Below the pieces are notes generated by a model. It had not been told where the DNA came from. It saw only the letters and a program-made list of their open reading frames with translations, and did not search any database. A stretch of 37,453 nt of DNA, taken from positions 1 through 37,453 of the forward strand of contig JARROD010000137.1 in NCBI GenBank assembly GCA_037384225.1. The letters run 5' to 3'. Made by a program: the position numbers and the translations under genes. This stretch comes from JARROD01 sp037384225 (GTDB taxonomy: Bacteria > Pseudomonadota > Gammaproteobacteria > Pseudomonadales > Cellvibrionaceae). Positions 9,257 to 17,671 of the stretch are shown here, one piece after another (the stretch's first letter is position 1; each line of letters starts with the position of its first letter).

Positions 9257-10492
9257 TCAATCGTGCTGCAAGGCCGTAATGGGGTCCAGCTTCGATGCCT
9301 TGATGGCCGGGTAAATACCAAAAATCAGTCCGGTGGCGGTACAAAAGAAGACCGCCACAACGATGGCATTGAAAGACCAGGAAACCGGCCAACCCGCAAA
9401 CAGCGCGATCGCTATCGCGAGGACAATACCAAGCACAATGCCCAATAAACCACCAATGGCGGATATGGCAAGACTTTCTATAATAAACTGATTGCGCACA
9501 TCCCTTTGTCTGGCGCCGACGGCACGCAACAAACCAATCTCATTGGTACGCTCAAGCACCGTAGCCAACATGATATTCATGATACCTATGCCTCCCACCA
9601 GCAGGGAAATACCGGCGACACAAGACATAATGATATTGAATATGCGCTGTGTTTGTTCTTGCTGGTGCAACAACTCCGCCGGCACCACAATGTTGTAGTC
9701 TTCTTCCATGCTGTGGCGGCGATCCAACAGGTGACCGAGGGTTTTGGCCGCCAGGGACGGACTCACTCCCGAACTCAATTCCAGCCGGAATTCGTCTAGT
9801 TCGGAATCCATTTCGCGAAACTGAAAACGCTTCAGCGCGGTTTGCAAAGGAATAAAAATTTTATTGTTTTCACCCTTGATGGGCACTCCCTGAAAGTGGT
9901 CCTTACTGAGATTTTTGCTCTTTAACACTCCCACCACTTCCAGCCACAAGTGATTCACCTTAAAGCGTTGCCCCACGGCATCGCCGCGGGGAAATAACTG
10001 GTTGGCGGCAGCGGCGCCAAGCACGGCGACCTGTGCGTAATGCAGATCATCACGTTGTTCCAGCCAGCGGCCCTGTTCAATGCTCAGCTTGGCCAACGCC
10101 TGGGAACTGGGAGTCACCCCTAACACCTCGCTGTCAGCATCGTTGAACTCACTGAAAAGTGTGTATGTATCCACTTCCTTGGCGGCCGCGTAATTCTCCA
10201 CAAACGGCAAGACTTCCATACTGGCCCGAACATCCTGAAGGGTCAAACCGAGGGAATGCTTGCGCACTTCCTTCAAGCGATCGCCCCAGATTTCCTTATC
10301 CTGCACAAGGATATTGCGTACACCCATTGAATCGATCAGTTGCAGCGCATCCTTTTCCGCGCCCTCTCCGACACTGACCATGGCGATTACCGCACCAACA
10401 CCGAAAATCATGCCGAGCAACGTCAGCAGCGTGCGCAATTTGTGAAACCACAGTTGCTCCAGTGCCTCCCGTACGCTTTCCTCAATATTCAC
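9257..10492 (-). CDS. MacB-type ABC transporter permease
   Basis: Inner-membrane permease of 411 residues, class FtsX/MacB (type VII ABC). It has an N-terminal membrane helix (FHKLRTLLTLLGMIFGVGAVIAMVSVGEGA), a large periplasmic MacB_PCD domain (about 45-270) and three C-terminal membrane segments within the FtsX domain (IMSCVAGISLLVGGIGIMNIML, LAISAIGGLLGIVLGIVLA, VAVFFCTATGLIFGIYPA). It ends with the usual SKLDPITALQHD tail. It is the last gene of a five-gene operon and overlaps the upstream adaptor by 4 bp. Such permeases do not carry substrate across the inner membrane; they use ATP to drive export from the periplasm through an adaptor and outer-membrane channel. The exported substrate is unknown. 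Confidence 0.93.
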   Translation of the reverse strand: MNIEESVREALEQLWFHKLRTLLTLLGMIFGVGAVIAMVSVGEGAEKDALQLIDSMGVRNILVQDKEIWGDRLKEVRKHSLGLTLQDVRASMEVLPFVENYAAAKEVDTYTLFSEFNDADSEVLGVTPSSQALAKLSIEQGRWLEQRDDLHYAQVAVLGAAAANQLFPRGDAVGQRFKVNHLWLEVVGVLKSKNLSKDHFQGVPIKGENNKIFIPLQTALKRFQFREMDSELDEFRLELSSGVSPSLAAKTLGHLLDRRHSMEEDYNIVVPAELLHQQEQTQRIFNIIMSCVAGISLLVGGIGIMNIMLATVLERTNEIGLLRAVGARQRDVRNQFIIESLAISAIGGLLGIVLGIVLAIAIALFAGWPVSWSFNAIVVAVFFCTATGLIFGIYPAIKASKLDPITALQHD

Positions 10493-11697
10493 TGCAGGGC
10501 TTCCTTTTCAGGTTCAAACAGGGCGATTCGATCGCCATCGCCAATACCATCCACGATTTCCGTGCGGGTCAAACTGCGCAGCCCGATGGTGACGTTTTGC
10601 CGGATAAATTGATCGCCCCGCTTCAGGTACAGTTGGTTTTCACCCTCCTTTTTAAACACGGCCTGGTTTGGCACACTCAATACATTATTTTTTCTCGCCA
10701 CATAAATCACACCTTCCACTTTCTGTCCGGGGCGCATAAACTCCGCGTCCGTGGTCTCAAGCTCAATGCTCACTTCAAAAAACTTGGTGGGATTTTGTGC
10801 GTTGCGCGGCGCGGCAATGCTCGCGCGGGCCCGCACCTTGCCGCGAAAAATTCGCTCCGGCCAGGCGTCGAGCCGTATTTCGGCCTGTTGCCCAACGTCG
10901 ATGCCCGCCGCTTCATTCTCAAACACATAGAGTTTCGCCTGTAAGTGATCCAACACGGGAATGAAAGCGAGCTTTGAACCCGGCCACATCTGCTCGCCGA
11001 CACGCACTTTTTCATTGCGCCAGTTTTTTTCATAAACCAGCACCCCATCGTTGGGGGCATACACTTCCAGGTTCCCCAGTGCCGAGTTGCTGAGGTCGAT
11101 GGTGTCCCTGTGGTTCTTGGCTTCAAGCTCCAGCAAATGCAGCTGCGCCTGCCCTTGCTGTTGCTGTCTGGACGCCTGCCAGTCCAGAAAGTACTGCCGC
11201 GCGGCGAGATATTCTTTATCCAGCAGTTGGTCAATAACCTCCAGCCTGGAGTACATACTCAGGTTTTCGAAGCTGAACTTTTCTGCCATGCTCAGTTCCT
11301 TATCCACTTCGCGCTCCTGCTGGCGCAATACAAATTGTTTTTGCGCCAGATCGCGTTCCGTCATTTTCTGGCTGATCAGGCTTTTGGTCAGTTCCAACTC
11401 GGCACGTTCTTTCTGCAACTCGTGCTCGCTGCTGTCAAAACGCGCGACCACATCGCCGGTACGGACATATTTGTTTTCCTCTTCCAACCAAGCCAGGGTC
11501 AGGGAACCGCGATTACCCATCGGGGCATTGATGGGAATTTCTTTCGCTGCCACCAACTCCCCTTTGGCCACCACCGATAAAACAAATTCACCGCGCTGAA
11601 CTTCGATGCTGAGCGTCTCTCCGGCATCGCTGCCACAGGCCGACAAAAACACACATCCAGTGAGCACTAATACAGTCCGCAGAGTCAGCGATATCAC
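10489..11697 (-). CDS. HlyD-like periplasmic adaptor, lipoprotein (third of three)
   Basis: Adaptor of 402 residues with a lipoprotein signal (VLTGCVFLSAC) that would anchor it by a lipidated Cys near residue 21. The order is lipoyl half, a long coiled coil (about 95-200, Glu/Gln/Lys rich), second lipoyl half (NLEVYAPNDGVLVYEKNWRNEKVRVGEQ), beta-barrel and membrane-proximal domains. It overlaps both neighbours by 4 bp. Of the three adaptors in this operon it most resembles a conventional MacA/HlyD protein, and it is directly followed by the permease it probably contacts. Confidence 0.88.
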   Translation of the reverse strand: MISLTLRTVLVLTGCVFLSACGSDAGETLSIEVQRGEFVLSVVAKGELVAAKEIPINAPMGNRGSLTLAWLEEENKYVRTGDVVARFDSSEHELQKERAELELTKSLISQKMTERDLAQKQFVLRQQEREVDKELSMAEKFSFENLSMYSRLEVIDQLLDKEYLAARQYFLDWQASRQQQQGQAQLHLLELEAKNHRDTIDLSNSALGNLEVYAPNDGVLVYEKNWRNEKVRVGEQMWPGSKLAFIPVLDHLQAKLYVFENEAAGIDVGQQAEIRLDAWPERIFRGKVRARASIAAPRNAQNPTKFFEVSIELETTDAEFMRPGQKVEGVIYVARKNNVLSVPNQAVFKKEGENQLYLKRGDQFIRQNVTIGLRSLTRTEIVDGIGDGDRIALFEPEKEALQ

Positions 11698-12857
11698 AAC
11701 AATACCTCGTCACCTTGCTGCAAACCTGAGTCGACAATGACCTGATCCTGTTGGTGTGAGACAACCCGCACCCGCTGCCGGCGTTGCCCCAGGACAGATT
11801 TCACCCGAACAAAGGCCTGGCCATCGTGATACACAATGGCATTGTGTGGAATCGCCACGGCGTTTTCGACCACACCCTGAATAATCGACAGGCGCGCGGC
11901 CATACCGGGACGCAGCACCTCCGGGTCCGCATCGCGCAGTAGGATGCGAACATCGAACACCTTGCGGGGCTCCTCCTTGGATTTCACTCGCACAACACGC
12001 CCTAAGCTTTCCACTTCTCCGTGAAATACCCGGTGCGGAATCGCGTCTATTCTGATCTCTACTGGATCTCCCTGGCGGATTTTGTGGGCCTGGTGTTCGT
12101 CGACAGTGCTTTCGATAATGAGCTTGTTTAATTCCGGTAGTTCAACCACTTTATGCAACGGCGTGAACTGGTCGCCTTTGGCGGGTTTTTTGCCGTTATG
12201 ATCCGCCCTGTATACCACAATACCATCGCGAGGGGCTTTCACTTCCATGGCGGCAATCGCTTGTAACTGTTCGTTGACTTCGGCGTTCAAACGTTCCACT
12301 TCGGAACGCCCGATATCATCACCGACTTCCATTTGCTGCAGCCGATTGCGCTGCCGATACCTGGCCATTTCATACTCACGACGAGCGATCTTGAGGTCTA
12401 TTTGCAACTTGCGAATCTCTAGGTGCGCCATCAGGCCGTCGATGTTTTTTGCCTTGGCCTTGGCCTTGTCCAGTGCCATTTTGGCCACTGCGAGATCCAG
12501 CTTCAATTGCTCGCGCTCCTGCGCGTTGTCCAGCCCCTGGCTGGCGAGGCGCTGCTTTTCCGTGGCTAGGGAATTTTTCAATTCACGCAGGCGTTCATGT
12601 TGGGCCTGGGCATCAAAAGCCATAATCTTGTCGCCTTCCTCCACCCAACTACCCTCGGGAGCCAAATAAGACAGTTTCTGTTGCCAGGAACGCTTGATTG
12701 CCGGAGGCCCCAGTTCAATGGACTGCGATGACTTCAACTCACCGGTGGCGGTGATGGACAAGGTCACGGACGACCAGTCAACCACCAGTATCGATGCTTC
12801 TTCTCCTGAGCAGGGAGGTAAAACGAAAACGGCCAGTAGCAGAAAAAAAGCTCTCAT
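11694..12857 (-). CDS. HlyD-like periplasmic adaptor (second of three)
   Basis: Adaptor of 387 residues with a signal sequence (MRAFFLLLAVFVLPPCSG), in which PPC could be a weak lipobox. A split lipoyl domain flanks a coiled coil (about 95-205), and the second half reads MEVKAPRDGIVVYRADHNGKKPAKGDQ. Beta-barrel and C-terminal domains follow (RPGMAARLSI, then a tail resembling the membrane-proximal domain). It overlaps its neighbours by 4 bp on each side. It is clearly different in sequence from the other two adaptors, so this is not a recent duplication. Confidence 0.87.
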   Translation of the reverse strand: MRAFFLLLAVFVLPPCSGEEASILVVDWSSVTLSITATGELKSSQSIELGPPAIKRSWQQKLSYLAPEGSWVEEGDKIMAFDAQAQHERLRELKNSLATEKQRLASQGLDNAQEREQLKLDLAVAKMALDKAKAKAKNIDGLMAHLEIRKLQIDLKIARREYEMARYRQRNRLQQMEVGDDIGRSEVERLNAEVNEQLQAIAAMEVKAPRDGIVVYRADHNGKKPAKGDQFTPLHKVVELPELNKLIIESTVDEHQAHKIRQGDPVEIRIDAIPHRVFHGEVESLGRVVRVKSKEEPRKVFDVRILLRDADPEVLRPGMAARLSIIQGVVENAVAIPHNAIVYHDGQAFVRVKSVLGQRRQRVRVVSHQQDQVIVDSGLQQGDEVLL

Positions 12858-13813
12858 TGATCCATATCCCCCCCATCTTGCACTCCCACCAACACGCTCA
12901 TACCTGGCAGCAACCCCACTGGCACATCCCCCTCGATGTCTATTTCAACGTCGATGTAATTGGCATCCCCCCAGTAGTGCTTGGCCTGTGCCTGACTGCC
13001 AATATGCACGATGCGGCCCCGAGCACGGACCCCGGGTAAGGCATCAAAGGTGATGCTGCCTTGTTGGCCACGGGTAATTCTGGCGATATCCACTTCGTTC
13101 AACCAGGCCTTGATACGCAGGTCATCAATATCGGGCAACTCCAGCACCCGAGCCCCGCGCGGCACCGATTCGCCGGTGCGGATTTTTTCTCTCGTCCAGG
13201 GGTGCTCAACATACATTGCCGTGCCGGCTTGAGTGGCTTTTTGTGTCGTTCGCTCCAACATCAATTGCATGCGCTGCAATTCATTTTTAGCGCCGGCAAT
13301 TTCCATTTGACTACGTCGTTTTTCCGCCGCCACATCCTTCTCTTTGATTTTCAATGCCTGCTTGGCTTCATTGACCGCGTGAATCGCACGCGTGTAAGCC
13401 AATTGGTTTTGCTCGTATTCCAACTTGCTGAGCACAGTTTGCGGAATATTCGCGTCCAGCTCCGCTTTGTCCAGGTTGAGTTCGGCCACCATCAGCGCAT
13501 GGCGCGCTTCCTCCAATTCCAGCCCCTGGGTCAGATCCGTTTGTCTGCCTTCGGCCTGCGCTTTTCGCAGTTTTGCCTCAAGCTGCTCCAATTGTGACAA
13601 AATATTGGCCGAATCGTACTGCACCACGAGTTCGCCCGGCTGCACACGTTTACCTTCGTCCACCATCCAGGCTATTTGCATCAACCAATTCTCACCCTGC
13701 GGCGCGAGAAACACTTCCGAGTGACGCGCCGCCACTTCGCCACTCAACAACAGCGGCTCTGCCCAAACCGTTACAGTGAACAGGAAAAAACTAAGCGGTA
13801 CGATTTTGAACAT
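12854..13813 (-). CDS. HlyD-like periplasmic adaptor, short form (first of three)
   Basis: Protein of 319 residues with a signal peptide ending near WAEP. It contains a first lipoyl-like strand set (MQIAWMVDEGKRVQPGELVVQYDS), a coiled coil of about 110 residues and a beta-barrel (ITRGQQGSITFDALPGVRARGRIV). The central EHPWTREKIRTGESVPRGARVLELPD resembles the return half of the lipoyl domain. It ends shortly after LPGMSVLVG, so the membrane-proximal domain found in full-length adaptors is missing. The start lies 23 bp inside the end of the ATPase gene, and the end overlaps the next adaptor by 4 bp. Confidence 0.85.
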   Translation of the reverse strand: MFKIVPLSFFLFTVTVWAEPLLLSGEVAARHSEVFLAPQGENWLMQIAWMVDEGKRVQPGELVVQYDSANILSQLEQLEAKLRKAQAEGRQTDLTQGLELEEARHALMVAELNLDKAELDANIPQTVLSKLEYEQNQLAYTRAIHAVNEAKQALKIKEKDVAAEKRRSQMEIAGAKNELQRMQLMLERTTQKATQAGTAMYVEHPWTREKIRTGESVPRGARVLELPDIDDLRIKAWLNEVDIARITRGQQGSITFDALPGVRARGRIVHIGSQAQAKHYWGDANYIDVEIDIEGDVPVGLLPGMSVLVGVQDGGDMDQ

Positions 13814-14492
13814 ATTCCATTCGTTCTATTTTTCCGTCACGCATATACACCACTTTTTGCGCGTAGGCGGCAATTTCAGATTCATGGGTAACGAGAATAA
13901 TGGTTTGACCGGCCCGGTGCAGCTCGCAGAATAATGTCATGATGTCGCGGGACGTATGGCTGTCGAGATTGCCGGTGGGTTCGTCGGCGAAAATAATTTT
14001 GGGGGAATTCACCAGCGCCCGGGCAATGGCCACGCGCTGCTTTTGACCGCCGGACAATTCATTGGGCAGGTGCTTTAGCCGGTATTCGAGTTTGACGCGC
14101 TTGAGCATCGCCACGGCCCGTTCACGCGCCTCTGCCTTTTTCATGGTGGAATAACGCAGGGGCAGCATAACATTGCGCACTATGTTGAGCCTCGGCAACA
14201 GGTGGAACGCCTGGAAGACAAAACCGATATCGCGATTGCGTAGCGCAGCCAGTTCATCATCGTCCATGTGGGCGACTTCGCGGCCGCCGAGTGCATAGGC
14301 GCCGCCGTCAGGCTTGTCGAGACAGCCGAGAATATTCATCAGCGTGGATTTACCGGAGCCGGAAGGCCCCATAATCGCAACAAATTCGTTTGCGGCAATG
14401 TTCAAATCAATCCCGCGTAGCGCGGCTACCGAGATTTCGCCGCTGCGATATTCCTTGCGAAGGTCTGTTAATTTAATAATGGCTGGCGTCAT
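13791..14492 (-). CDS. MacB/LolD-type ABC transporter ATPase
   Basis: Cytoplasmic ATPase of 233 residues. Walker A is GPSGSGKST (about residues 42-50), the Q-loop lies in GFVFQAFHLLPRL, the signature is LSGGQKQRVAIARAL, Walker B with catalytic Glu is IIFADEPTGNLDS, and the H-loop is ILVTHE. It is a separate polypeptide, unlike E. coli MacB, where ATPase and permease are fused. It heads the operon ATPase - adaptor - adaptor - adaptor - permease, all genes overlapping, which implies one transcript and fixed stoichiometry. Confidence 0.95.
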   Translation of the reverse strand: MTPAIIKLTDLRKEYRSGEISVAALRGIDLNIAANEFVAIMGPSGSGKSTLMNILGCLDKPDGGAYALGGREVAHMDDDELAALRNRDIGFVFQAFHLLPRLNIVRNVMLPLRYSTMKKAEARERAVAMLKRVKLEYRLKHLPNELSGGQKQRVAIARALVNSPKIIFADEPTGNLDSHTSRDIMTLFCELHRAGQTIILVTHESEIAAYAQKVVYMRDGKIERMEYVQNRTA

Positions 14493-14700
14493 GCTTCCGC
14501 TTTAAAGGTCACACCGCTCATGTATCGCTAACGGTTCAAAATAGTCATTCAACAGAGTGATGTGTTGGGCAAAATTTTTCGCAACAAGTTCAATGAAATG
14601 AACGTTATAGTAGCTGCGGCAATCCTATTTTCTATATTTTGACGTGCAAATCCACAAGGTAATCCGGCCACAAAGACAGACTTGTATTACGGGCAATAAA

Positions 14701-14722
14701 CCCTATCGTTGCATAAATTTTC
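14701..14722 (+). repeat. Dispersed repeat, copy B
   Basis: Begins CCCTATCGTTGCATAAATTT and is identical over 22 bases to the copy at 7831-7852. It lies between the ABC operon promoter region and the relic permease tail at 14805-14894. No inverted partner is visible nearby. Confidence 0.75.
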
Positions 14723-14804
14723 GAACTCAGGACCTTTTAGCGAGCGAAGGCAGGATAGTGGAATAGCTGGCCAGTTTTTTGAAGGTGTTTTTCTCTGTAG
14801 GGAG

Positions 14805-14894
14805 TTATAAATAATTCGATGATTCGCGTTGCAGGACCGTAATCGAGTCCAGCTTCGATAAGATGATGGTGGGATAAATGCCAATATAAATAAA
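14805..14894 (-). pseudogene. 3' relic of a second MacB-type permease gene
   Basis: Reading the minus strand from 14894 gives FIYIGIYPTIILSKLDSITV followed by LQRESSNYL and a TAA at 14805-14807. This aligns with the C-terminus of the intact permease (FGIYPAIKASKLDPITALQHD). Nothing upstream in that frame continues the gene; a stop precedes the Phe directly. It is therefore the last 29 codons of a lost permease, sitting upstream of the present ABC operon. It suggests that two related export loci once lay in tandem. Confidence 0.75.
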
Positions 14895-14900
14895 TCACAT

Positions 14901-14920
14901 GTGGGCTCAAAAAAGCCCAC
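14901..14920. terminator. Short hairpin downstream of the dehydratase gene
   Basis: GTGGGCT and AGCCCAC form a 7-bp stem around an A-rich loop. On the minus strand the stem is followed by an AT-rich stretch but not a clean T-run. It lies 48 bp beyond the stop of the arabonate dehydratase gene and may terminate that transcript. Confidence 0.45.
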
Positions 14921-14921
14921 A

Positions 14922-14954
14922 CTAAGGAACGGGCACGGAATAACTTCCCGTTCC
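14922..14954. repeat. Repeat containing a GGAACGGG...CCCGTTCC hairpin
   Basis: Arms 14926-14933 and 14947-14954 form an 8-bp stem with a 13-nt loop. Bases 14922-14946 (CTAAGGAACGGGCACGG and following) recur with one mismatch, in inverse orientation, at 33381-33405. Both copies lie just past the 3' end of a minus-strand gene next to another hairpin, so the motif may be a REP-like or terminator-associated repeat. Confidence 0.6.
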
Positions 14955-14967
14955 TAAGGGCAGGACA

Positions 14968-16704
14968 CTAGTGCGATTCGCGTTCCACCTCACAACCACT
15001 GCCACCTGTCAAAAAGTCCAGATCACACCCCTGATCAGCCTGTAATACATGGTCAATATAAAGTTTATAGTAACCTCGACTGTATTTATTCCCGGTCGCC
15101 GGCCCGCCCCACTCCTGCAAGCGTTTTTCCAGTTCCTGATCGGAAATTAATAAGTTCAACGTCCGTAGCGGACCGTTGAATTCAATTTCATCGCCATTTT
15201 GCACAACAGCAAGAGCACCGCCCGCTTCGGCTTCCGGGGATACATGCAAAATAACCGTCCCAAAAGCCGTGCCGCTCATACGGGCATCGGAAATTCGAAT
15301 CATGTCCCGCACGCCTTTTTGCAAAAGCTTTTGCGGCAATGGCATATTGCCCACTTCAGGCATTCCGGGATAGCCCTTGGGACCACATCCTTTTAACACC
15401 AAAATGGAATTTTCATCGACGTCGAGCTCGGGACTGTCGATGCGCGCTTTCATATCTTCAATACTTTCAAATACTACTGCCCTGGCGCGGTGCACAAGTA
15501 GATCATCAGAGGCGGCACTTGGCTTAATAATCGCGCCGTTCGGGCACAAATTCCCGCGCAAAACCCACGTGCCCGACTGTGCTTTGACCGGGTTTTCAAA
15601 CGTCCGTAAAACGTCATCATTGTAGCATTCGCTGCGTTCGGCGATGCTACCCAGAGATTCGCCAGTTACGGTTTCTGCCGACAGATGCAAAAACGGGTGC
15701 AATACTTTTAGCAAATAAGGCACACCGCCGGCGTAATGGAAGTCTTCCATCAGATATGCGCCCGACGGCTGGATATTGGCCAATAGCGGAATGTCCTTAC
15801 TGAGTTGGTCAAAATCATCCAGCGACAATGGCATACCGAGCCGCCCGGCAATGGCAAGCAGGTGTAAAACCGCATTGGTGGAACCGCCAATGGCGGCGTG
15901 AATTTGAATAGCATTTTCCACCGCTTCCCTGGTCAGAAAATCCGACAGTTTCAGCCCCTGTTGCACCAATTCGACAATGCGCCGGCCCGTCATATGCGCC
16001 AGCGTTTTGCGCCGGGCATCAACGGCGGGAATCGTGGCATTGTAGGGCAACGACAGACCCATGGCTTCAACCAGGCAGGCCATGGTCGAGGCGCTCCCCA
16101 TGGTCATACAGGTTCCGGGGCTGCGGGACATGCCGGATTCGGCTTCCATAAACGATGTCATTGACATCGTGCCGGCCCGGACATCTTCACTGAATTTCCA
16201 TACGTCGGTGCCTGAACCAATATCCTTGCCTTTGTATTTACCGTTGAGCATTGGCCCGGAGGAAATCACCATTGCGGGAAGGTCCACACTTGCGGCCCCC
16301 ATCAATTGAGCCGGGGTGGTTTTATCGCACCCCCCCAACAGGACCACCCCATCGATCGGATTGCCGCGCAGCGATTCTTCAACATCCATAGCCACCAGAT
16401 TTCGAAACAGCATGGCTGTGGGCCGCATTTGCGTTTCACCCAATGACGTGACCGGAAATTCCAGCGGTAAACCGCCCGCTTCCCAGACCCCTTTTTTCAC
16501 ACTCTCGGCAATATCCCGCAGGTGCGCATTGCAGGGGGTTATTTCCGACCAGGTATTGCAGATACCGATAACCGGCCGACCATCGAAGACGTCGTCGGGC
16601 AGTCCCTGGCTTTTCATCCAACTGCGATGAATAAAACCGTCTTTATCCCGCTTGCCATAAGCCTGGCGGCTACGCAGTTCAACCACTTTGATTTTTTTCG
16701 ACAT
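14968..16704 (-). CDS. araC: IlvD/Edd-family sugar-acid dehydratase, probably L-arabonate dehydratase
   Basis: Cytoplasmic [2Fe-2S] dehydratase of 578 residues that would convert L-arabonate to 2-keto-3-deoxy-L-arabonate in the non-phosphorylating arabinose pathway (EC 4.2.1.25). Cluster Cys residues are C58 (TPCNAHLRD), C126 (GGCDKTTP) and C199 (GTCMTMG), the spacing I recall for the Rhizobium L-arabinonate dehydratase. The catalytic Ser region RISDARMSGTAFGT and the ending LDFLTGGSGC are also conserved. The start has a GTGAGG ribosome site. Related enzymes act on D-xylonate, D-galactonate or L-fuconate, so the substrate is inferred from similarity and from three arabinofuranosidase genes in the locus. 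The symbol follows bacterial L-arabonate dehydratase usage, not the E. coli regulator AraC. It lies directly downstream of the kduI/kduD remnants. Confidence 0.88.
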   Translation of the reverse strand: MSKKIKVVELRSRQAYGKRDKDGFIHRSWMKSQGLPDDVFDGRPVIGICNTWSEITPCNAHLRDIAESVKKGVWEAGGLPLEFPVTSLGETQMRPTAMLFRNLVAMDVEESLRGNPIDGVVLLGGCDKTTPAQLMGAASVDLPAMVISSGPMLNGKYKGKDIGSGTDVWKFSEDVRAGTMSMTSFMEAESGMSRSPGTCMTMGSASTMACLVEAMGLSLPYNATIPAVDARRKTLAHMTGRRIVELVQQGLKLSDFLTREAVENAIQIHAAIGGSTNAVLHLLAIAGRLGMPLSLDDFDQLSKDIPLLANIQPSGAYLMEDFHYAGGVPYLLKVLHPFLHLSAETVTGESLGSIAERSECYNDDVLRTFENPVKAQSGTWVLRGNLCPNGAIIKPSAASDDLLVHRARAVVFESIEDMKARIDSPELDVDENSILVLKGCGPKGYPGMPEVGNMPLPQKLLQKGVRDMIRISDARMSGTAFGTVILHVSPEAEAGGALAVVQNGDEIEFNGPLRTLNLLISDQELEKRLQEWGGPATGNKYSRGYYKLYIDHVLQADQGCDLDFLTGGSGCEVERESH

Positions 16705-16728
16705 AGTGCCTCACTGAGAACGGATAAC

Positions 16729-16858
16729 TTAATTCAAAATGCATTCAACGCGCCAGCCACCGTTCACGGGCAGAGTAATGCCCTGCACATAGTCGAAGGC
16801 TGATGATGTTAGGAATATCACAGCGTTGCCTGCCGTCCAGGCTGGACGCTGAAACAGA
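16729..16858 (-). pseudogene. kduD: Remnant of a KduD-like SDR dehydrogenase
   Basis: The last 35 or so codons of a short-chain dehydrogenase are readable: AVIFLTSSAFDYVQGITLPV followed by NGGWRVECILN and TAA at 16729-16731. This matches the C-terminal substrate-loop region of KduD (2-dehydro-3-deoxy-D-gluconate 5-dehydrogenase) and similar SDRs. A strong ribosome site AGGAGGTGAGCC remains in front, followed by only a few codons' worth of sequence before the C-terminal part begins. About 200 codons are therefore missing, including the Rossmann motif and catalytic Tyr/Lys. Identification as KduD rests mainly on the adjacent kduI remnant. Confidence 0.7.
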
Positions 16859-16871
16859 TATGGCTCACCTC

Positions 16872-17067
16872 CTATTTTAGCTGACAGATATCCAGCACTT
16901 TCATATCAGTGTAGTCAAGGTTTTCGCCGCCCATGGATGTGAGTGTAATTCAGCGAAACCTTTCCGGGCTTGAAAATGTCCGCCACCATGTAGAGCTCGC
17001 GTAGCTTTTCATTGCTTACGCCATCCATCATATTCGGATGAGTTGCCTGATATACCTTATCGAACAC
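16872..17067 (-). pseudogene. kduI: Internally deleted kduI (5-keto-4-deoxyuronate isomerase)
   Basis: From a GTG at 17067 with an AGGAGG ribosome site, the minus strand encodes VYQATHPNMMDGVSNEKLRE followed by LYMVADIFKPGKVSLNYTHI, the N-terminus of KduI-type isomerases. It then jumps into another frame, MGGENLDYTDMKVLDICQLK and TAG at 16872-16874, which fits the KduI C-terminus. The cupin core of roughly 200 residues, with the metal-binding His/Glu, is absent, so the product cannot work. KduI converts the open form of unsaturated uronate released by GH88/GH105 enzymes, so its loss next to a GH105 fusion gene is notable. Confidence 0.75.
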
Positions 17068-17228
17068 CGTACGCCCTCCTGGTTACTTTACTGCTTACTT
17101 TATTTTACCCTGGTGCGACGTAAGTCGCTAAAAAATTATTGCCAGTCACATCGCTGTTCATCGAAATGTCACGGCCTTCCACATGTCGAATTTGAAAATA
17201 GGTTTGCAGTTATCGACTTCGATTTTAA

Positions 17229-17251
17229 AATATTATTTATAGTATAATATA
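17229..17251. promoter_or_regulatory. AT-rich palindrome, site 1 (candidate operator)
   Basis: Starts AATATTATTTATA and has arms TATTAT/ATAATA. It shares 19 of 23 bases with site 2 at 17538-17560 and the 13-base core with site 3 at 29622. It lies 160 bp upstream of the kduI start. On the minus strand a possible -35 TTGGAA and -10 CTATAA with 17-bp spacing overlap it, as expected for a repressor operator. Confidence 0.5.
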
Positions 17252-17309
17252 CAAACTGTTTCCAAGGTCTGCAAGCAAAAAAGCGCAATATAGTCAGCAG
17301 ACATCATTG

Positions 17310-17530
17310 ACGCGTAGCGGCCCGGCTCGCCGGAGAATAGGTTTGGCGCCTCATGGGTCAGATTCGACGCGTTGCACGCCAGTACCAATTCGCGTTCGAG
17401 GTGGCCCGCTGGTGTCGTTGCGAAAACGCCGGCATAGTGGGCCTACGTCAAGTTTTCGCAGCGGTGGAGGCAATCGGGGCAGCGCGGGCATATCGGTTAC
17501 TATGCAGCACGCCAAAGGCGTACCGCTGCT
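17310..17530. other. GC-rich stretch of unknown nature in the kduI-GH2 intergenic region
   Basis: About 220 bp of markedly GC-richer DNA between the two AT-rich palindromes. Short open frames exist on the plus strand, but none has a ribosome site or a recognisable domain. It separates the regulatory regions of the divergent kduI and GH2 genes and may be a fragment of an inserted gene or element. Confidence 0.3.
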
Positions 17531-17537
17531 TGATTAT

Positions 17538-17560
17538 AATACTATTTATAAGATAATATT
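17538..17560. promoter_or_regulatory. AT-rich palindrome, site 2, with a possible GH2 promoter
   Basis: AATACTATTTATA followed by AGATAATATT; the outer arms pair (AATA.TAT against ATAATATT). A candidate sigma-70 promoter overlaps it: TTGATT at 17530-17535 and GATAAT at 17552-17557, with a 16-bp spacer. It lies 112 bp upstream of the GH2 start codon. It is similar to the sites at 17229 and 29622. Confidence 0.5.
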
Positions 17561-17671
17561 TTCCCCAGCGACTGGCTACCGATGTTGTAATAAACGACAT
17601 AAAATGAATAGCACCAACCCTCTATTCACGGGTTCACACAAGAATAACTCACTAATCCCCAGAGATAGCTG

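Noticed and set aside
17353..17556. Plus-strand frame MGQIRRVARQYQ... as a gene before GH2
   Set aside because: No ribosome site, no domain recognised, and it runs into the AT-rich palindrome; treated as unknown GC-rich intergenic DNA.
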